27,790 bases of DNA from Flavobacteriales bacterium UBA5422 (GTDB taxonomy: Bacteria > Bacteroidota > Bacteroidia > Flavobacteriales_D > Crocinitomicaceae): positions 299-28,088 of the forward strand of contig DHNG01000007.1 in assembly GCA_002409405.1 (NCBI GenBank), in the 5' to 3' direction. Below, piece after piece: positions 1 through 8,600 of this stretch. The notes under the pieces are model-generated. The model ran no database searches and had not been told where the DNA came from. It saw nothing but the letters and a program-made list of their open reading frames with translations. The position numbers and the translations under genes are program-made. Position 1 is the stretch's first letter. The number at the start of each line of letters is the position of its first letter.

Positions 1-1369
1 ACCATGCATACAAGACAACATTCTTTCCATCATTTGATACAATTGTCGCATGTGAATCGTACACGGAACAACACGTGTTACCGATAATATCACTTGAAAC
101 CATTTCCGGATCGTATGAATAGAAAATCTGATTCACCAATTCTCCTTCCAAAGATGCTTGCCGAATAACTGAATTGATCTCATCAATTGATGTATTCTTA
201 TTCAACTCCAGACTCAAAATCGCCAATGAACCATTCGGGGTTGGTACCCGAACTGCATTTGCTGTTAATTTATCTTTCAATTCAGGAATCACTTTCGTTA
301 CAGCACTACCTGCTCCCGTGGATGTGATTACCATATTGACAGCAGCAGAACGTCCTCTTCTTGGTTTTTTATGCATATTATCCAACAAGTTTTGGTCATT
401 CGTATATGCGTGAACTGTTTCAATGTGTCCTTTCACAATTCCATATTCATCATTGATTACTTTCAGAATCGGAGAAATAGCATTCGTTGTACATGACGCA
501 GCAGAATAAATCGTTTCACTTTCTACATCCAATGTATCCTGATTGATTCCATACACAATGTTTGGAATTTCTTTTCCTGGCGCTGTTAAAATAACTTTGG
601 AAACTCCTTTCGCCTGCAAGTGACGGCTCAACGCTTCACGGTTCGTAAACACACCCGTATTATCAATAATCAATGCATTGTTGATTCCATAAGCAGTATA
701 ATCCACATCTTCCGGATTATTTGCATTGATCATCTTTACAATTTGTCCGTTGATAATAATCGCTTCGTTCTCAACATCTGCTTTCACCGTTCCTTTGTAT
801 GCTCCGTGAACAGAATCATTTCTCAATAAAGACGCTCGTTTAATAATATCTTCCGGAGAATTTCCTCTTGTTACGATTGCACGCAATCTCAACTGCTGAC
901 CTTTCCCTGCTTGTTTAATTAATTCGCGGGCTGCCAAACGACCGATTCGTCCAAATCCATACAATACAACATCTCTTGGTGCAATCCCATTTCCACTTCC
1001 CAATTCAAATCCTGTCAATTTAACTTGCAGGAAGTCTGCTTTTGAAGCATAGTTGCTTTGTTCTTCCAACCACTCACTTGCTAATTTCCCGATATCTAAT
1101 TTAGCAGGAGCCAAATCCATTTTCAATAATTCTTCAGCCAATTGGGAAGTTGTAAACACATCAATTGATTTGTGCACGACATTTCTGGCGTACTCATGCA
1201 GGTTCAAGATTTCAGATAACGTTACATCTGTTAAATGATTTCTGAACAAAACTAACTCTACTCCCTTTTCATACAGGAGTTCTCCAACTTTACTTGACAA
1301 TTTAACGGCAGCACGTTCTCTTTCCACGTGTGATTTCAACTCGGTTTCGTAACCCAAAGAAGCTTCCAT
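1..1369 (-). CDS. gap: Glyceraldehyde-3-phosphate dehydrogenase, long form (C-terminus cut by window edge)
   Basis: Oxidative phosphorylation of glyceraldehyde 3-phosphate to 1,3-bisphosphoglycerate with NAD(P), in cytoplasmic glycolysis/gluconeogenesis. I translated 456 codons from the ATG at 1367-1369; the frame is still open at base 2, where it reads VVLYAW, the usual near-C-terminal block, so roughly 20-30 residues are missing. The nucleotide-binding GFGRIGR starts at about residue 138 and the catalytic SCTTNA has its cysteine at residue 293. Both lie about 130 residues later than in ordinary 330-residue GAPDH, because of an N-terminal extension beginning MEASLGYETELKSH. That extension is typical of a GAPDH form found in Bacteroidota; its role is unknown to me. 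It follows rpoD on the same strand but is separated from it by an intrinsic terminator. I see no clear TAnnTTTG box upstream. Confidence 0.95.
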   Translation of the reverse strand, partial: MEASLGYETELKSHVERERAAVKLSSKVGELLYEKGVELVLFRNHLTDVTLSEILNLHEYARNVVHKSIDVFTTSQLAEELLKMDLAPAKLDIGKLASEWLEEQSNYASKADFLQVKLTGFELGSGNGIAPRDVVLYGFGRIGRLAARELIKQAGKGQQLRLRAIVTRGNSPEDIIKRASLLRNDSVHGAYKGTVKADVENEAIIINGQIVKMINANNPEDVDYTAYGINNALIIDNTGVFTNREALSRHLQAKGVSKVILTAPGKEIPNIVYGINQDTLDVESETIYSAASCTTNAISPILKVINDEYGIVKGHIETVHAYTNDQNLLDNMHKKPRRGRSAAVNMVITSTGAGSAVTKVIPELKDKLTANAVRVPTPNGSLAILSLELNKNTSIDEINSVIRQASLEGELVNQIFYSYDPEMVSSDIIGNTCCSVYDSHATIVSNDGKNVVLYAW

Positions 1370-1413
1370 TTTTACATTAAATTTTTAATTGATTATTGAA
1401 TTGATTTGACTAT

Positions 1414-1450
1414 AAAACAAAAAAACTACCCACAAATGCAGGTAGTTCTT
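1414..1450 (-). terminator. Intrinsic terminator after rpoD
   Basis: Read on the minus strand, AACTACC (1447-1441) and GGTAGTT (1430-1424) form a 7-bp stem around a 10-base loop, and the second arm runs into seven T residues (1425-1419). The position, just past the rpoD stop and before the GAPDH start, fits a terminator for rpoD. Confidence 0.8.
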
Positions 1451-1453
1451 CTA

Positions 1454-2320
1454 TTATCCTAAATAAGATTTAAGCAACTTATTGCGCGACGTATGTCGTA
1501 ACCTTCGGATTGCTTTTTCTTTAATCTGCCTAACGCGCTCACGTGTGAGGCTGAATTTCGCTCCGATTTCTTCCAACGTCAATCCGTGATTCATCCCGAT
1601 TCCGAAGAACAAACGGATAATTTCACGTTCTTTATCTGTCAGTGTGCTCAGCGAGCGTTCGATTTCCTTTTGCAGAGATTCTGCCATCAACTGGTGGTCT
1701 GCTTTCGGAGAATCTGTATTCGCCATCACATCCATCAGGGTCCCCCCGTCTTCAGAAGTAGACAACGGTGCGTCCATTGACACATGACGTCCGGATACGT
1801 TCAATGATTCCTTAATTTTATCTTCAGGAACCTCCAATGCTTCTGCCAGTTCCTCAGCAGACGGCGGTCGCTCGTACTCCTGTTCTAAGCGTGAAAAAGC
1901 TTTGTTAATTTTGTTTAATGATCCAACCTGGTTCAATGGCAAACGTACAATACGTGCTTGCTCTGCCAACGCCTGCAAAATGGATTGACGAATCCACCAA
2001 ACTGCGTAGGAGATAAATTTGAATCCACGTGTTTCATCGAATTTCTGAGCTGCTTTGATCAGTCCTAAGTTCCCTTCGTTAATTAGATCGGGCAACGTCA
2101 GACCTTGATTTTGATACTGTTTAGCAACGGATACAACAAAACGAAGATTGGCTCTGGTTAATTTTTCAAGGGCTCTCTGGTCTCCTTGCTTGATACGTCT
2201 TGCCAATTCTACTTCTTCTTCTGCTGTGATCAGTTCCTCTTTACCGATATCCTGCAAGTATTTGTCTAATGACTGTGACTCGCGATTGGTAATCGACTTG
2301 GTAATTTTAAGCTGTCTCAT
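1454..2320 (-). CDS. rpoD: Primary (housekeeping) RNA polymerase sigma factor, Bacteroidota type
   Basis: A 288-residue sigma-70 that directs core RNA polymerase to housekeeping promoters. Sigma 1.2 lies at about residues 15-48, sigma 2 at 53-123 (with the ISYAVWWIRQSI segment of 2.3/2.4), sigma 3 at about 130-205, and the sigma 4 helix-turn-helix at about 218-275 (LTLEEIGAKF then SLTRERVRQIKEKAIRRLR). Region 1.1 and the large non-conserved insert of E. coli RpoD are absent, as is known for Bacteroidota sigma-A. Proteins of this type recognise TTG / TAnnTTTG promoters, which is the pattern seen repeatedly in this window. The ATG at 2318-2320 is fixed by an exceptionally strong Shine-Dalgarno upstream. 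The gene has its own promoter and terminator, so it is probably monocistronic. Confidence 0.97.
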   Translation of the reverse strand: MRQLKITKSITNRESQSLDKYLQDIGKEELITAEEEVELARRIKQGDQRALEKLTRANLRFVVSVAKQYQNQGLTLPDLINEGNLGLIKAAQKFDETRGFKFISYAVWWIRQSILQALAEQARIVRLPLNQVGSLNKINKAFSRLEQEYERPPSAEELAEALEVPEDKIKESLNVSGRHVSMDAPLSTSEDGGTLMDVMANTDSPKADHQLMAESLQKEIERSLSTLTDKEREIIRLFFGIGMNHGLTLEEIGAKFSLTRERVRQIKEKAIRRLRHTSRNKLLKSYLG

Positions 2321-2329
2321 CTACTGTAA

Positions 2330-2337
2330 ACCTCCTT
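2330..2337 (-). promoter_or_regulatory. Strong Shine-Dalgarno in front of rpoD
   Basis: On the minus strand the leader reads AAGGAGGT, a perfect 8-base match to the anti-Shine-Dalgarno ACCTCCTT of 16S rRNA, 9 bases before the ATG. I checked the leader of every other start codon in the window and found no comparable match. Bacteroidota mRNAs generally lack such sites, so this one is unusual and probably functional or regulatory. Confidence 0.8.
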
Positions 2338-2369
2338 ATTTTTGAGTGTTATTTTTAGAAAATTGGATG

Positions 2370-2400
2370 CAAAGTTACGACGAAATTATCCTATAATCAA
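2370..2400 (-). promoter_or_regulatory. Predicted promoter of rpoD
   Basis: On the minus strand a TTG (2400-2398) is followed after 20 bases by TAACTTTG (2377-2370), a full match to the Bacteroidota -7 consensus TAnnTTTG. The predicted transcript start is near 2365, giving a leader of about 45 bases that contains the strong Shine-Dalgarno. Confidence 0.65.
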
Positions 2401-2439
2401 AAAAATGTTGATAATTATTTCGGGCACATAACTTTATCA

Positions 2440-2459
2440 AAAACCATACCTAAATGGCT
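2440..2459 (-). terminator. Possible weak terminator of the htrA gene
   Basis: On the minus strand AGCCAT (2459-2454, overlapping the stop codon) can pair with ATGGTT (2447-2442) around a 6-base loop, with one G-U pair, followed by a short T run. The stem is short, so termination may be inefficient. Confidence 0.3.
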
Positions 2460-3924
2460 ACAATCCAAACCCGACGTATTCTTTCCGACCACTTTCCGTC
2501 AAGATTTCAAGCAACACTCCTGTGTTACCTGTATTTAACTTAGCTGTTAACTGCTCAACACTTTTCACAACTTCGTTATTCATTTTCGTGATCACCATCC
2601 CTTCTTTCATCCCCAGTGCTTGCAATTTACCAGCTGTCAGGGACTTGATTTTCACGCCATACTCTGTATTTAATTCTTTCTTTTCCTTTGCTGTCAATTC
2701 TGCGAACGTAGCTCCTAAGGCCACGTTTTTATTCACTTCTTCTTTAGACACCAGCTTTGTTTCTCCTGAACTGTTTCTCAGGATGACATCCAGCAACTCC
2801 TCGTTTCCGTTCTTTTTACGAATTGTCAGCACCACTTTATCTCCGGGGCGTCCTTTACCGATTTCCTCCTGCAGTGAAGCAGATGAATTGACTTCTTTCG
2901 ATCCGACTTTCAGGATCACATCTCCTCCCTTCAATCCTGCTTTTTCGGCACTTCCTCCTTCAACAACATCTCCCACAAACACTCCCTTAAGGTTCGGAAG
3001 GTTGTTTTTTTCTTTGATTTCCTGATTGATGTCCGAAATCTGAACCCCCAGGTATCCACGTTGAACCACTCCGTAATCGATCAGGTCGCTCATTACTTTT
3101 CGCACCAGATTGACAGGCACCGCAAATGAATACCCGGCATAACTTCCTGTTTGTGATGCAATAGCTGTATTGATTCCAACCAGCTCACCTCTTGTATTCA
3201 CTAATGCTCCTCCACTGTTTCCAGGATTTACAGCTGCATCTGTCTGAATAAATGATTCAATCGGCACAATCTCTCGTTTATTTCTGTCTGCTAACAAATT
3301 GATATTTCTAGCTTTCGCTGAAACAATTCCCGCCGTAACAGTTGACGTTAGGTTAAACGGGTTTCCAACTGCCAACACCCACTCCCCTACACGAATATCA
3401 TCACTGTTTCCAAGCGGCATCGGATTTAGATTTTTTGCTTCTACTTTCAACACAGCAATATCTGTTGAAGGATCTGATCCGACAATTTTAGCAACATACT
3501 TAGAGTTATCGTTCAGAATGACTTCAATCTCGCTCGCATTTTCGATCACGTGATTGTTTGTAACAATATATCCGTCTGCGGAGACAATCACTCCCGATCC
3601 TGAGCCCGATCCGTATTGCTTGAACTCTCTCCCTCCGGCACCAGGCCCGTAAAAGAACTCCTGGAACGGATCGCGTTGAAAGGTTGTATGCACCACTTTT
3701 GTCGTAACGTGTACAACTGAGTTGATTGAGTTTTCAGAAGCCTCTATAAAATCTGTCGGTGTTGCTGAAGGCATAAAACTTGTCCGTTGAGCAGGGACAT
3801 CTGAAAATGATTGATATTGGTCTGTGTGATCAGATATTGACCCTCCATTGAACAATAAAAACGTCCCCAATGGAAGCAGACCTCCCAAAAATCCCATTCC
3901 GATTAATTTCCAATTATTATTCAT
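2458..3924 (-). CDS. degP: DegP/HtrA-family periplasmic serine protease with two PDZ domains
   Basis: An envelope quality-control protease and chaperone that degrades misfolded exported proteins. The 488-residue protein has an N-terminal hydrophobic segment (about residues 8-25), either an uncleaved anchor or a signal peptide, then a trypsin-like domain. The catalytic triad is visible: His125 (NNHVIEN), Asp155 (STDIAVLK) and Ser237 (GNSGGA). PDZ1 spans about 285-380 (GYLGVQI and GDVVEGGSAEKAGLKGGDVI). A more divergent PDZ2 covers about 405-488. The glycine-serine-rich stretch just before the protease core (about 92-111) is common in the family. It lies 137 bases upstream of rpoD on the same strand, with only a weak terminator between, but rpoD has its own promoter. 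The upstream TATAATTG near 3960 is an imperfect -7 box. Confidence 0.95.
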   Translation of the reverse strand: MNNNWKLIGMGFLGGLLPLGTFLLFNGGSISDHTDQYQSFSDVPAQRTSFMPSATPTDFIEASENSINSVVHVTTKVVHTTFQRDPFQEFFYGPGAGGREFKQYGSGSGSGVIVSADGYIVTNNHVIENASEIEVILNDNSKYVAKIVGSDPSTDIAVLKVEAKNLNPMPLGNSDDIRVGEWVLAVGNPFNLTSTVTAGIVSAKARNINLLADRNKREIVPIESFIQTDAAVNPGNSGGALVNTRGELVGINTAIASQTGSYAGYSFAVPVNLVRKVMSDLIDYGVVQRGYLGVQISDINQEIKEKNNLPNLKGVFVGDVVEGGSAEKAGLKGGDVILKVGSKEVNSSASLQEEIGKGRPGDKVVLTIRKKNGNEELLDVILRNSSGETKLVSKEEVNKNVALGATFAELTAKEKKELNTEYGVKIKSLTAGKLQALGMKEGMVITKMNNEVVKSVEQLTAKLNTGNTGVLLEILTESGRKEYVGFGL

Positions 3925-4116
3925 GATACATGTATTTTTTAGTTTGATTTTTTCAGTTACAATTATAACGCCAACTGTTAAAAAAAGTACAAAATGTCAG
4001 TGTTAAAGATTGTTAAGTCATTATTCTACTCAAAAATAAGGTTTTCAACAATAAATTCAAATCAATGGCATGCCTAATTTTCCCCCAAAGACGTAATAAT
4101 ATCAGAAGTGATTACT

Positions 4117-4737
4117 CTATTTCTTTCGTAGCTGATTGATCCGCTGTTTGGCTGGAGAAACCACCCATTTAATGCTTCTTGAAAAACGTCCGTCGGTTGG
4201 ATATTTCCGCTGGTTTGTCATGTTGTTAAATATCAATGCTACAATCAATAAGATCACGACTCCGGATAAAACAGGAGAAAGCACATAAAAATACCCCAGT
4301 TCTTTGATTTTTTCAGAACCGATCACAGCAATAAGAGCTGTCGCACCTCCGGGAGGGTGTAATGTTTTTGTGTATTGCATTGCCACAATAGAAAGCGACA
4401 CTGCCAATGGAGCCGTTAGCCAGATAATTTCGGGAAGCAGTTTATAAACAGTCACTCCGATTACAGCGCTGATCAGATGACCGCCAATCAGGTTTCTCGG
4501 TTGTGCGAGTGGGCTTTGAATAGCTCCATACACCAATACACTTGTCGCTCCGAATGAACCAATCAGGAAAATATTTTCCAGTTCCGTGAGGTATAGACTC
4601 TGAATAAATGCAATGATTCCGATTCCGATAAACGATCCCAGGAACGACCAGAACTGTTCTTTGTAATCGACAAGGGTTTCTTTATAAACTACATATTTAC
4701 TGATCCGATACCCTCTTTTTAGCTGTTGCTTTATCAT
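4117..4737 (-). CDS. HPP family integral membrane protein
   Basis: A 206-residue membrane protein with about four hydrophobic segments (roughly residues 31-50, 57-75, 85-120 and 147-172) and the motif that names the family, HPPGGAT, at 127-133, plus the conserved QPRNLIGGH at 79-87. HPP proteins are poorly characterised; plant and cyanobacterial relatives have been linked to nitrite transport, which does not prove the function here. I place the start at the ATG at 4735-4737. A reading frame extends upstream to 4914, but that part would run opposite the neighbouring lapA-like gene and would cross the promoter at 4754-4782. The C-terminal 30 residues are basic and probably cytoplasmic. No other gene for nitrogen metabolism is nearby. 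Confidence 0.88.
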   Translation of the reverse strand: MIKQQLKRGYRISKYVVYKETLVDYKEQFWSFLGSFIGIGIIAFIQSLYLTELENIFLIGSFGATSVLVYGAIQSPLAQPRNLIGGHLISAVIGVTVYKLLPEIIWLTAPLAVSLSIVAMQYTKTLHPPGGATALIAVIGSEKIKELGYFYVLSPVLSGVVILLIVALIFNNMTNQRKYPTDGRFSRSIKWVVSPAKQRINQLRKK

Positions 4738-4753
4738 TTTTTCAATCAAAATG

Positions 4754-4782
4754 CAAATATACAATTCATCCGGGCATTCAAA
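4754..4782 (-). promoter_or_regulatory. Predicted promoter of the HPP gene
   Basis: On the minus strand TTTG (4782-4779) is followed after 17 bases by TATATTTG (4761-4754), a full -7 match. The predicted leader is about 12 bases. It supports the start at 4737. Confidence 0.65.
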
Positions 4783-4788
4783 TAGTAG

Positions 4789-4816
4789 TTGCTTTACAAC
4801 ATTTTTCCTATTTTTG
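4789..4816 (+). promoter_or_regulatory. Predicted promoter of the lapA-like operon
   Basis: TTG (4789-4791), a 17-base spacer and TATTTTTG (4809-4816) match the Bacteroidota consensus. It sits back-to-back with the HPP promoter, with only 6 bases between the two outer elements. The predicted leader is about 14 bases. Confidence 0.6.
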
Positions 4817-4834
4817 ATAAAATAAACAACCCCT

Positions 4835-5098
4835 ATGGAACAGATACAACAACCACAGGAAGGGATTACCCTCTGGCAAAAAGTAAAAATCGTACTCGGA
4901 ACGGCACTTGCCATTTTTATTATTGTTCTGATTGTTCAGAACTGGAATACAATTGAATTGAATCTTGTATTCAGGACGTTCAGCACTCCTCTTCCTGTCA
5001 TTATTCTGATTTGTTTAGTCACAGGCTATATCTGGGGAACATTTTCCGCCTATCGGAAAAACAGGAAACGGGATAACGAACGCATACAGAACAATTAA
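4835..5098 (+). CDS. LapA-domain (DUF1049) small inner-membrane protein
   Basis: An 87-residue protein with two transmembrane segments (about residues 18-36 and 52-70) joined by a short loop containing QNWNTIELNLVF, the arrangement of the LapA/DUF1049 family, and a basic cytoplasmic tail (YRKNRKRDNER). In enterobacteria LapA works with LapB in control of lipopolysaccharide assembly; no lapB is seen here and the same role in this organism is inference. It is transcribed from the divergent promoter shared with the HPP gene and lies 20 bases before the next gene, so the two are probably one operon. Confidence 0.8.
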   Translation: MEQIQQPQEGITLWQKVKIVLGTALAIFIIVLIVQNWNTIELNLVFRTFSTPLPVIILICLVTGYIWGTFSAYRKNRKRDNERIQNN

Positions 5099-5118
5099 TT
5101 TAACTGCTACGGAATCGA

Positions 5119-5526
5119 ATGAAATCTCCCAACAGAACGTGGATTTATTTAGGAATCGGAGCTGTATTAGTGATTCTATTTCTTGTTTACAGATATGGGT
5201 TTGAGGAACGGTATCTGAATATCAATACACAAACTGCAATTATTGACCTAGCAGTACCCAACAAAGTTATTTTACTCGAAAAACATCCGGATCAGAAAAC
5301 AATTACACAACTGGAACTACGGATTAAAGGGAAGTTATCCGACAACATTACATTTCATTTAAGCCGGGATGCTGTTAATTCTTCGACTTCTATCCGATTA
5401 AAAAACGGAAAGTTAGACACCTCATTTTTAACCAAATGGTCACAAGACAATGCATATATCATTATCGAAAATCCGGACCTCTCCACTAGTCAGTTGGAAG
5501 TTGATTACCAGTTCATTTCCGAATAA
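5119..5526 (+). CDS. Small membrane-anchored protein of unknown function
   Basis: A 135-residue protein I do not recognise. One hydrophobic segment at about residues 9-25 (WIYLGIGAVLVILFLVYRY) is followed by about 110 residues with beta-strand character (TITQLELRIKGKLSDNITFHL), which would face the periplasm. There are no cysteines and no catalytic motif I can name. It starts 20 bases after the LapA-domain gene and lacks its own promoter box, so co-transcription is likely. It may be an envelope accessory protein. Confidence 0.75.
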   Translation: MKSPNRTWIYLGIGAVLVILFLVYRYGFEERYLNINTQTAIIDLAVPNKVILLEKHPDQKTITQLELRIKGKLSDNITFHLSRDAVNSSTSIRLKNGKLDTSFLTKWSQDNAYIIIENPDLSTSQLEVDYQFISE

Positions 5527-5539
5527 TTGAAAAAAAATA

Positions 5540-5547
5540 TAGTTTTG
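5540..5547 (+). promoter_or_regulatory. Possible -7 box of the GH92 gene
   Basis: TAGTTTTG matches TAnnTTTG and would give a leader of about 48 bases. No TTG lies at the usual distance upstream, so only half of the promoter is supported. Confidence 0.4.
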
Positions 5548-5600
5548 CGTCCTGCTTTGAAATCAAACACTCTCTACTACCCGTATAATTTTAATTTTAA

Positions 5601-8600
5601 ATGACTCTCATGAGATATTATTGTCTGTTGTTATCTGTTTTGCTTGGATCATTGGCCTTGTCACAAGACAAATTGACGAATTCCAAAAAAAATACGTTAC
5701 CGCTGGGGAAAGCTGATCACGCAGCTGACTACAAAAAACAACGATACCTCTTAAAATATGTCAATCCGTTTATCGGGACAGGAGGACACGGACATACGTA
5801 CCCGGGAGCAAGTGCTCCTTTCGGGATGATGCAGTTGAGCCCTGATACGCGTTACCAGGGATGGGATGGTTGCTCAGGTTATCATTACTCCGACTCTGTA
5901 ATTTATGGTTTCAGCCATACGCACTTAAGCGGTACCGGTGTAGAAGATTATTGCGACCTGTTGATTGTTCCGCAAACAGGAGAACCGAAAACAATCCCCG
6001 GCTACCTTAATCCGGAAAAAGGAGGTTATGGCTCTACGTTTTCACACCAGAAGGAAAAGGCAAGCCCCGGATATTATGCTGTGGAACTAGACAATGGCAT
6101 TAAAGCTGAATTAACAACCGCTCAACGTTCCGGAATTCATCGTTACACATTTCCAAAAAACGGACAAAAACGATCCATATTAATTGACCTGACACATCGG
6201 GATAAGCTGTTGAAATTTGGAATTACTCAACTATCTAAAAGAGAAGTTTCGGGTGTGCGGATTTCTTCTTCCTGGGCAAAGGAGCAGCATTTATACTTCT
6301 TTCTACAAACATCTGTAGACGTTGTTCGATCTCAATTAATTGACGACGGAGCAAAACTACTCTTGGAATTTCCTGAAACAGTAGAAACCATTGAATTACG
6401 TGTCGGAATTTCTGCCGTGGATGAAAAAGGTGCACAGAACAATTTAGAAAAAGAACTAACGGAAGATCAGTCTTTTCAATCGGTAAAAAACAGTACGGAA
6501 GAGCTTTGGTTAAAAGAATTATCTGCGGTGATTATCGATACTATGGATCAAGATCAGACAACCAATTTCTACACAGCACTCTATCATTCCTACCTGGCAC
6601 CGAACCTGTTTAGTGATCTGGACGGCAGGTACCGCGGATTGGATGGAAAAATACACCAAAGCAACAAAAACGCCAATCAATATACCGTTTTTTCATTGTG
6701 GGATACATACAGAGCGACACACCCCTGGTATACCTTATTTCAAAAGGAACGAACCTATGATTTTATAACAACATTTGAGAATCAATTTTTACACAGCGGT
6801 GACCTTCCTGTGTGGGAACTTGCAGGAAATGAAACACATTGCATGATCGGCTATCATTCAGCCTCAGTTATTGCCGATGCCTACATGAAAGGTTTGAAAC
6901 AAATAGACGTTCCATTATTTATTCATGCACTGGAAACAACAGCCAACCTGGATGAATTTGGGAGATCCGATTTTAACAACCAGGGATTTATCAACTGCAA
7001 AAAAGAACCTGAATCTGTTTCTAAAACATTGGAATACGCCTATGATTCGTATTGTATTTACACTTTCTTATCAGCTGCCAAACAAGAAGGATTTACCGTA
7101 AAAGACAGTTTAATCAATGTATTCTACAAACGATCTTTCAATTTCATCAATAGTTTTGATCCCCAGACCGGTTTTATGCGACCTCGTCATGGCGGAATCT
7201 GGCATTCACCGTTTAAACCGGAAGAAGTAAATTTTCATTATACAGAAGCCAATAGCTGGCAGTATTCTCTGTACGCCCCTCATGCAATTCCTGTTCTCTC
7301 TCAACTCCTGGGAGGTCCGGAAGGGCTCAAAAAATGGCTGGACAATTTGTTTTCGGCAAGTTCAAAACTGGCAGGGAATTCACAAGCAGACATCACTGGA
7401 TTGATCGGTCAATATGCACATGGAAATGAACCATCTCACCACATCGCGTATTTGTATAATTACACCGGATCACCTGAAAAAACAGCTGTGATTGTCGATT
7501 CCATTCTCTATCATTACTATCACAATGCTCCGGATGGTCTTTCCGGAAATGAAGACTGCGGGCAGATGTCTTCCTGGTTTGTATTCAGCTCACTTGGATT
7601 GTATCCGGTATCTCCGGGAACAGGAATATATGATTTCGGACGTCCGTTATTCAAATCAGCAGACTTACGTCTTGAGAATAACAAACAAATTCGCATCACA
7701 GCCGTCAATAATTCTCGAACAAATAAATACATCCAGGGGATCCAGGTAGATGGAAAACCGTTCAAAAAGCGCTACATCACGCAAGCAGAACTGGAAGGAT
7801 GTAAATCGATTGAATTTACAATGGGACCATATCCATCCGCTGAATACCGCACCTATGAAATTGCTCCCAGCATTGACTCATTGCCTCCATCATTTGTAGC
7901 CGTCCCATACTTTACCAATCAAAGTACCAGTTTTGAAAAGCAGACAACGATCGGAATAAGCAGTGTAGAAAAAGATCTTACATTTTATTACACACTTGAC
8001 GGAAGTACTCCAACCAATCAATCAAAAAAGTACAAAAAGCCATTTAAAATTAAGCAGGGAGCAACCGTTAAAGCAATTTCCTACAATCCGCAAACAAAAC
8101 AGTCCAGCGAAGTGATTGCGAATGATTTTCACCCAAAGCCTGAAGGAATTAATTTGTCACTGAAATCCTCTTATCAACCACAATATGCTGCCTCAGGTGA
8201 CGGAGCGTTGATTGACGGCCTTTTTGGAACGAATGAATTCAGAAGTGGCGACTGGCAGGGATTCTACAACATGGACGTGATTGGAGTTGTAACCTTTCAA
8301 AAAGGAAAGTCATTGAAAAAGATAGGGCTTTCGACATTGCAAAGTACGCGTTCATGGATTTTCCCTCCGAAATCAGTGGAATTTACACTCGTATACGAAG
8401 ATGGAACAACTGAAACATCGATCATTGACCTCAAAGAGCACCCGGAAGCAGGAAGAAGTCCTGAACAATCGATTCGTTTTGAATTTCAGCCAACGACAAA
8501 ACCTGTAAAATCGATTGAATTTAAAGCAATCAATTATGGTGTAAATCCCGAGTGGCATCTCAGTCCCGGATATCCGACATACATCTTTTTGGATGAACTT

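Noticed and set aside
2522..3025. 167-codon open frame on the plus strand
   Set aside because: It is antisense to the htrA gene, which has a complete catalytic triad; its Ser/Phe/Pro-rich product is typical of a shadow frame.
3945..3985. CAGTT...AACTG symmetry around a TATAATTG element upstream of the htrA gene
   Set aside because: The arms have 5 bases only and the -7 box has a mismatch, so neither promoter nor operator is well supported.
4738..4914. N-terminal extension of the HPP reading frame
   Set aside because: It lies opposite the start of the LapA-domain gene, is rich in cysteine and unlike the family, and crosses the promoter at 4754-4782. The ATG at 4737 gives a normal HPP protein.
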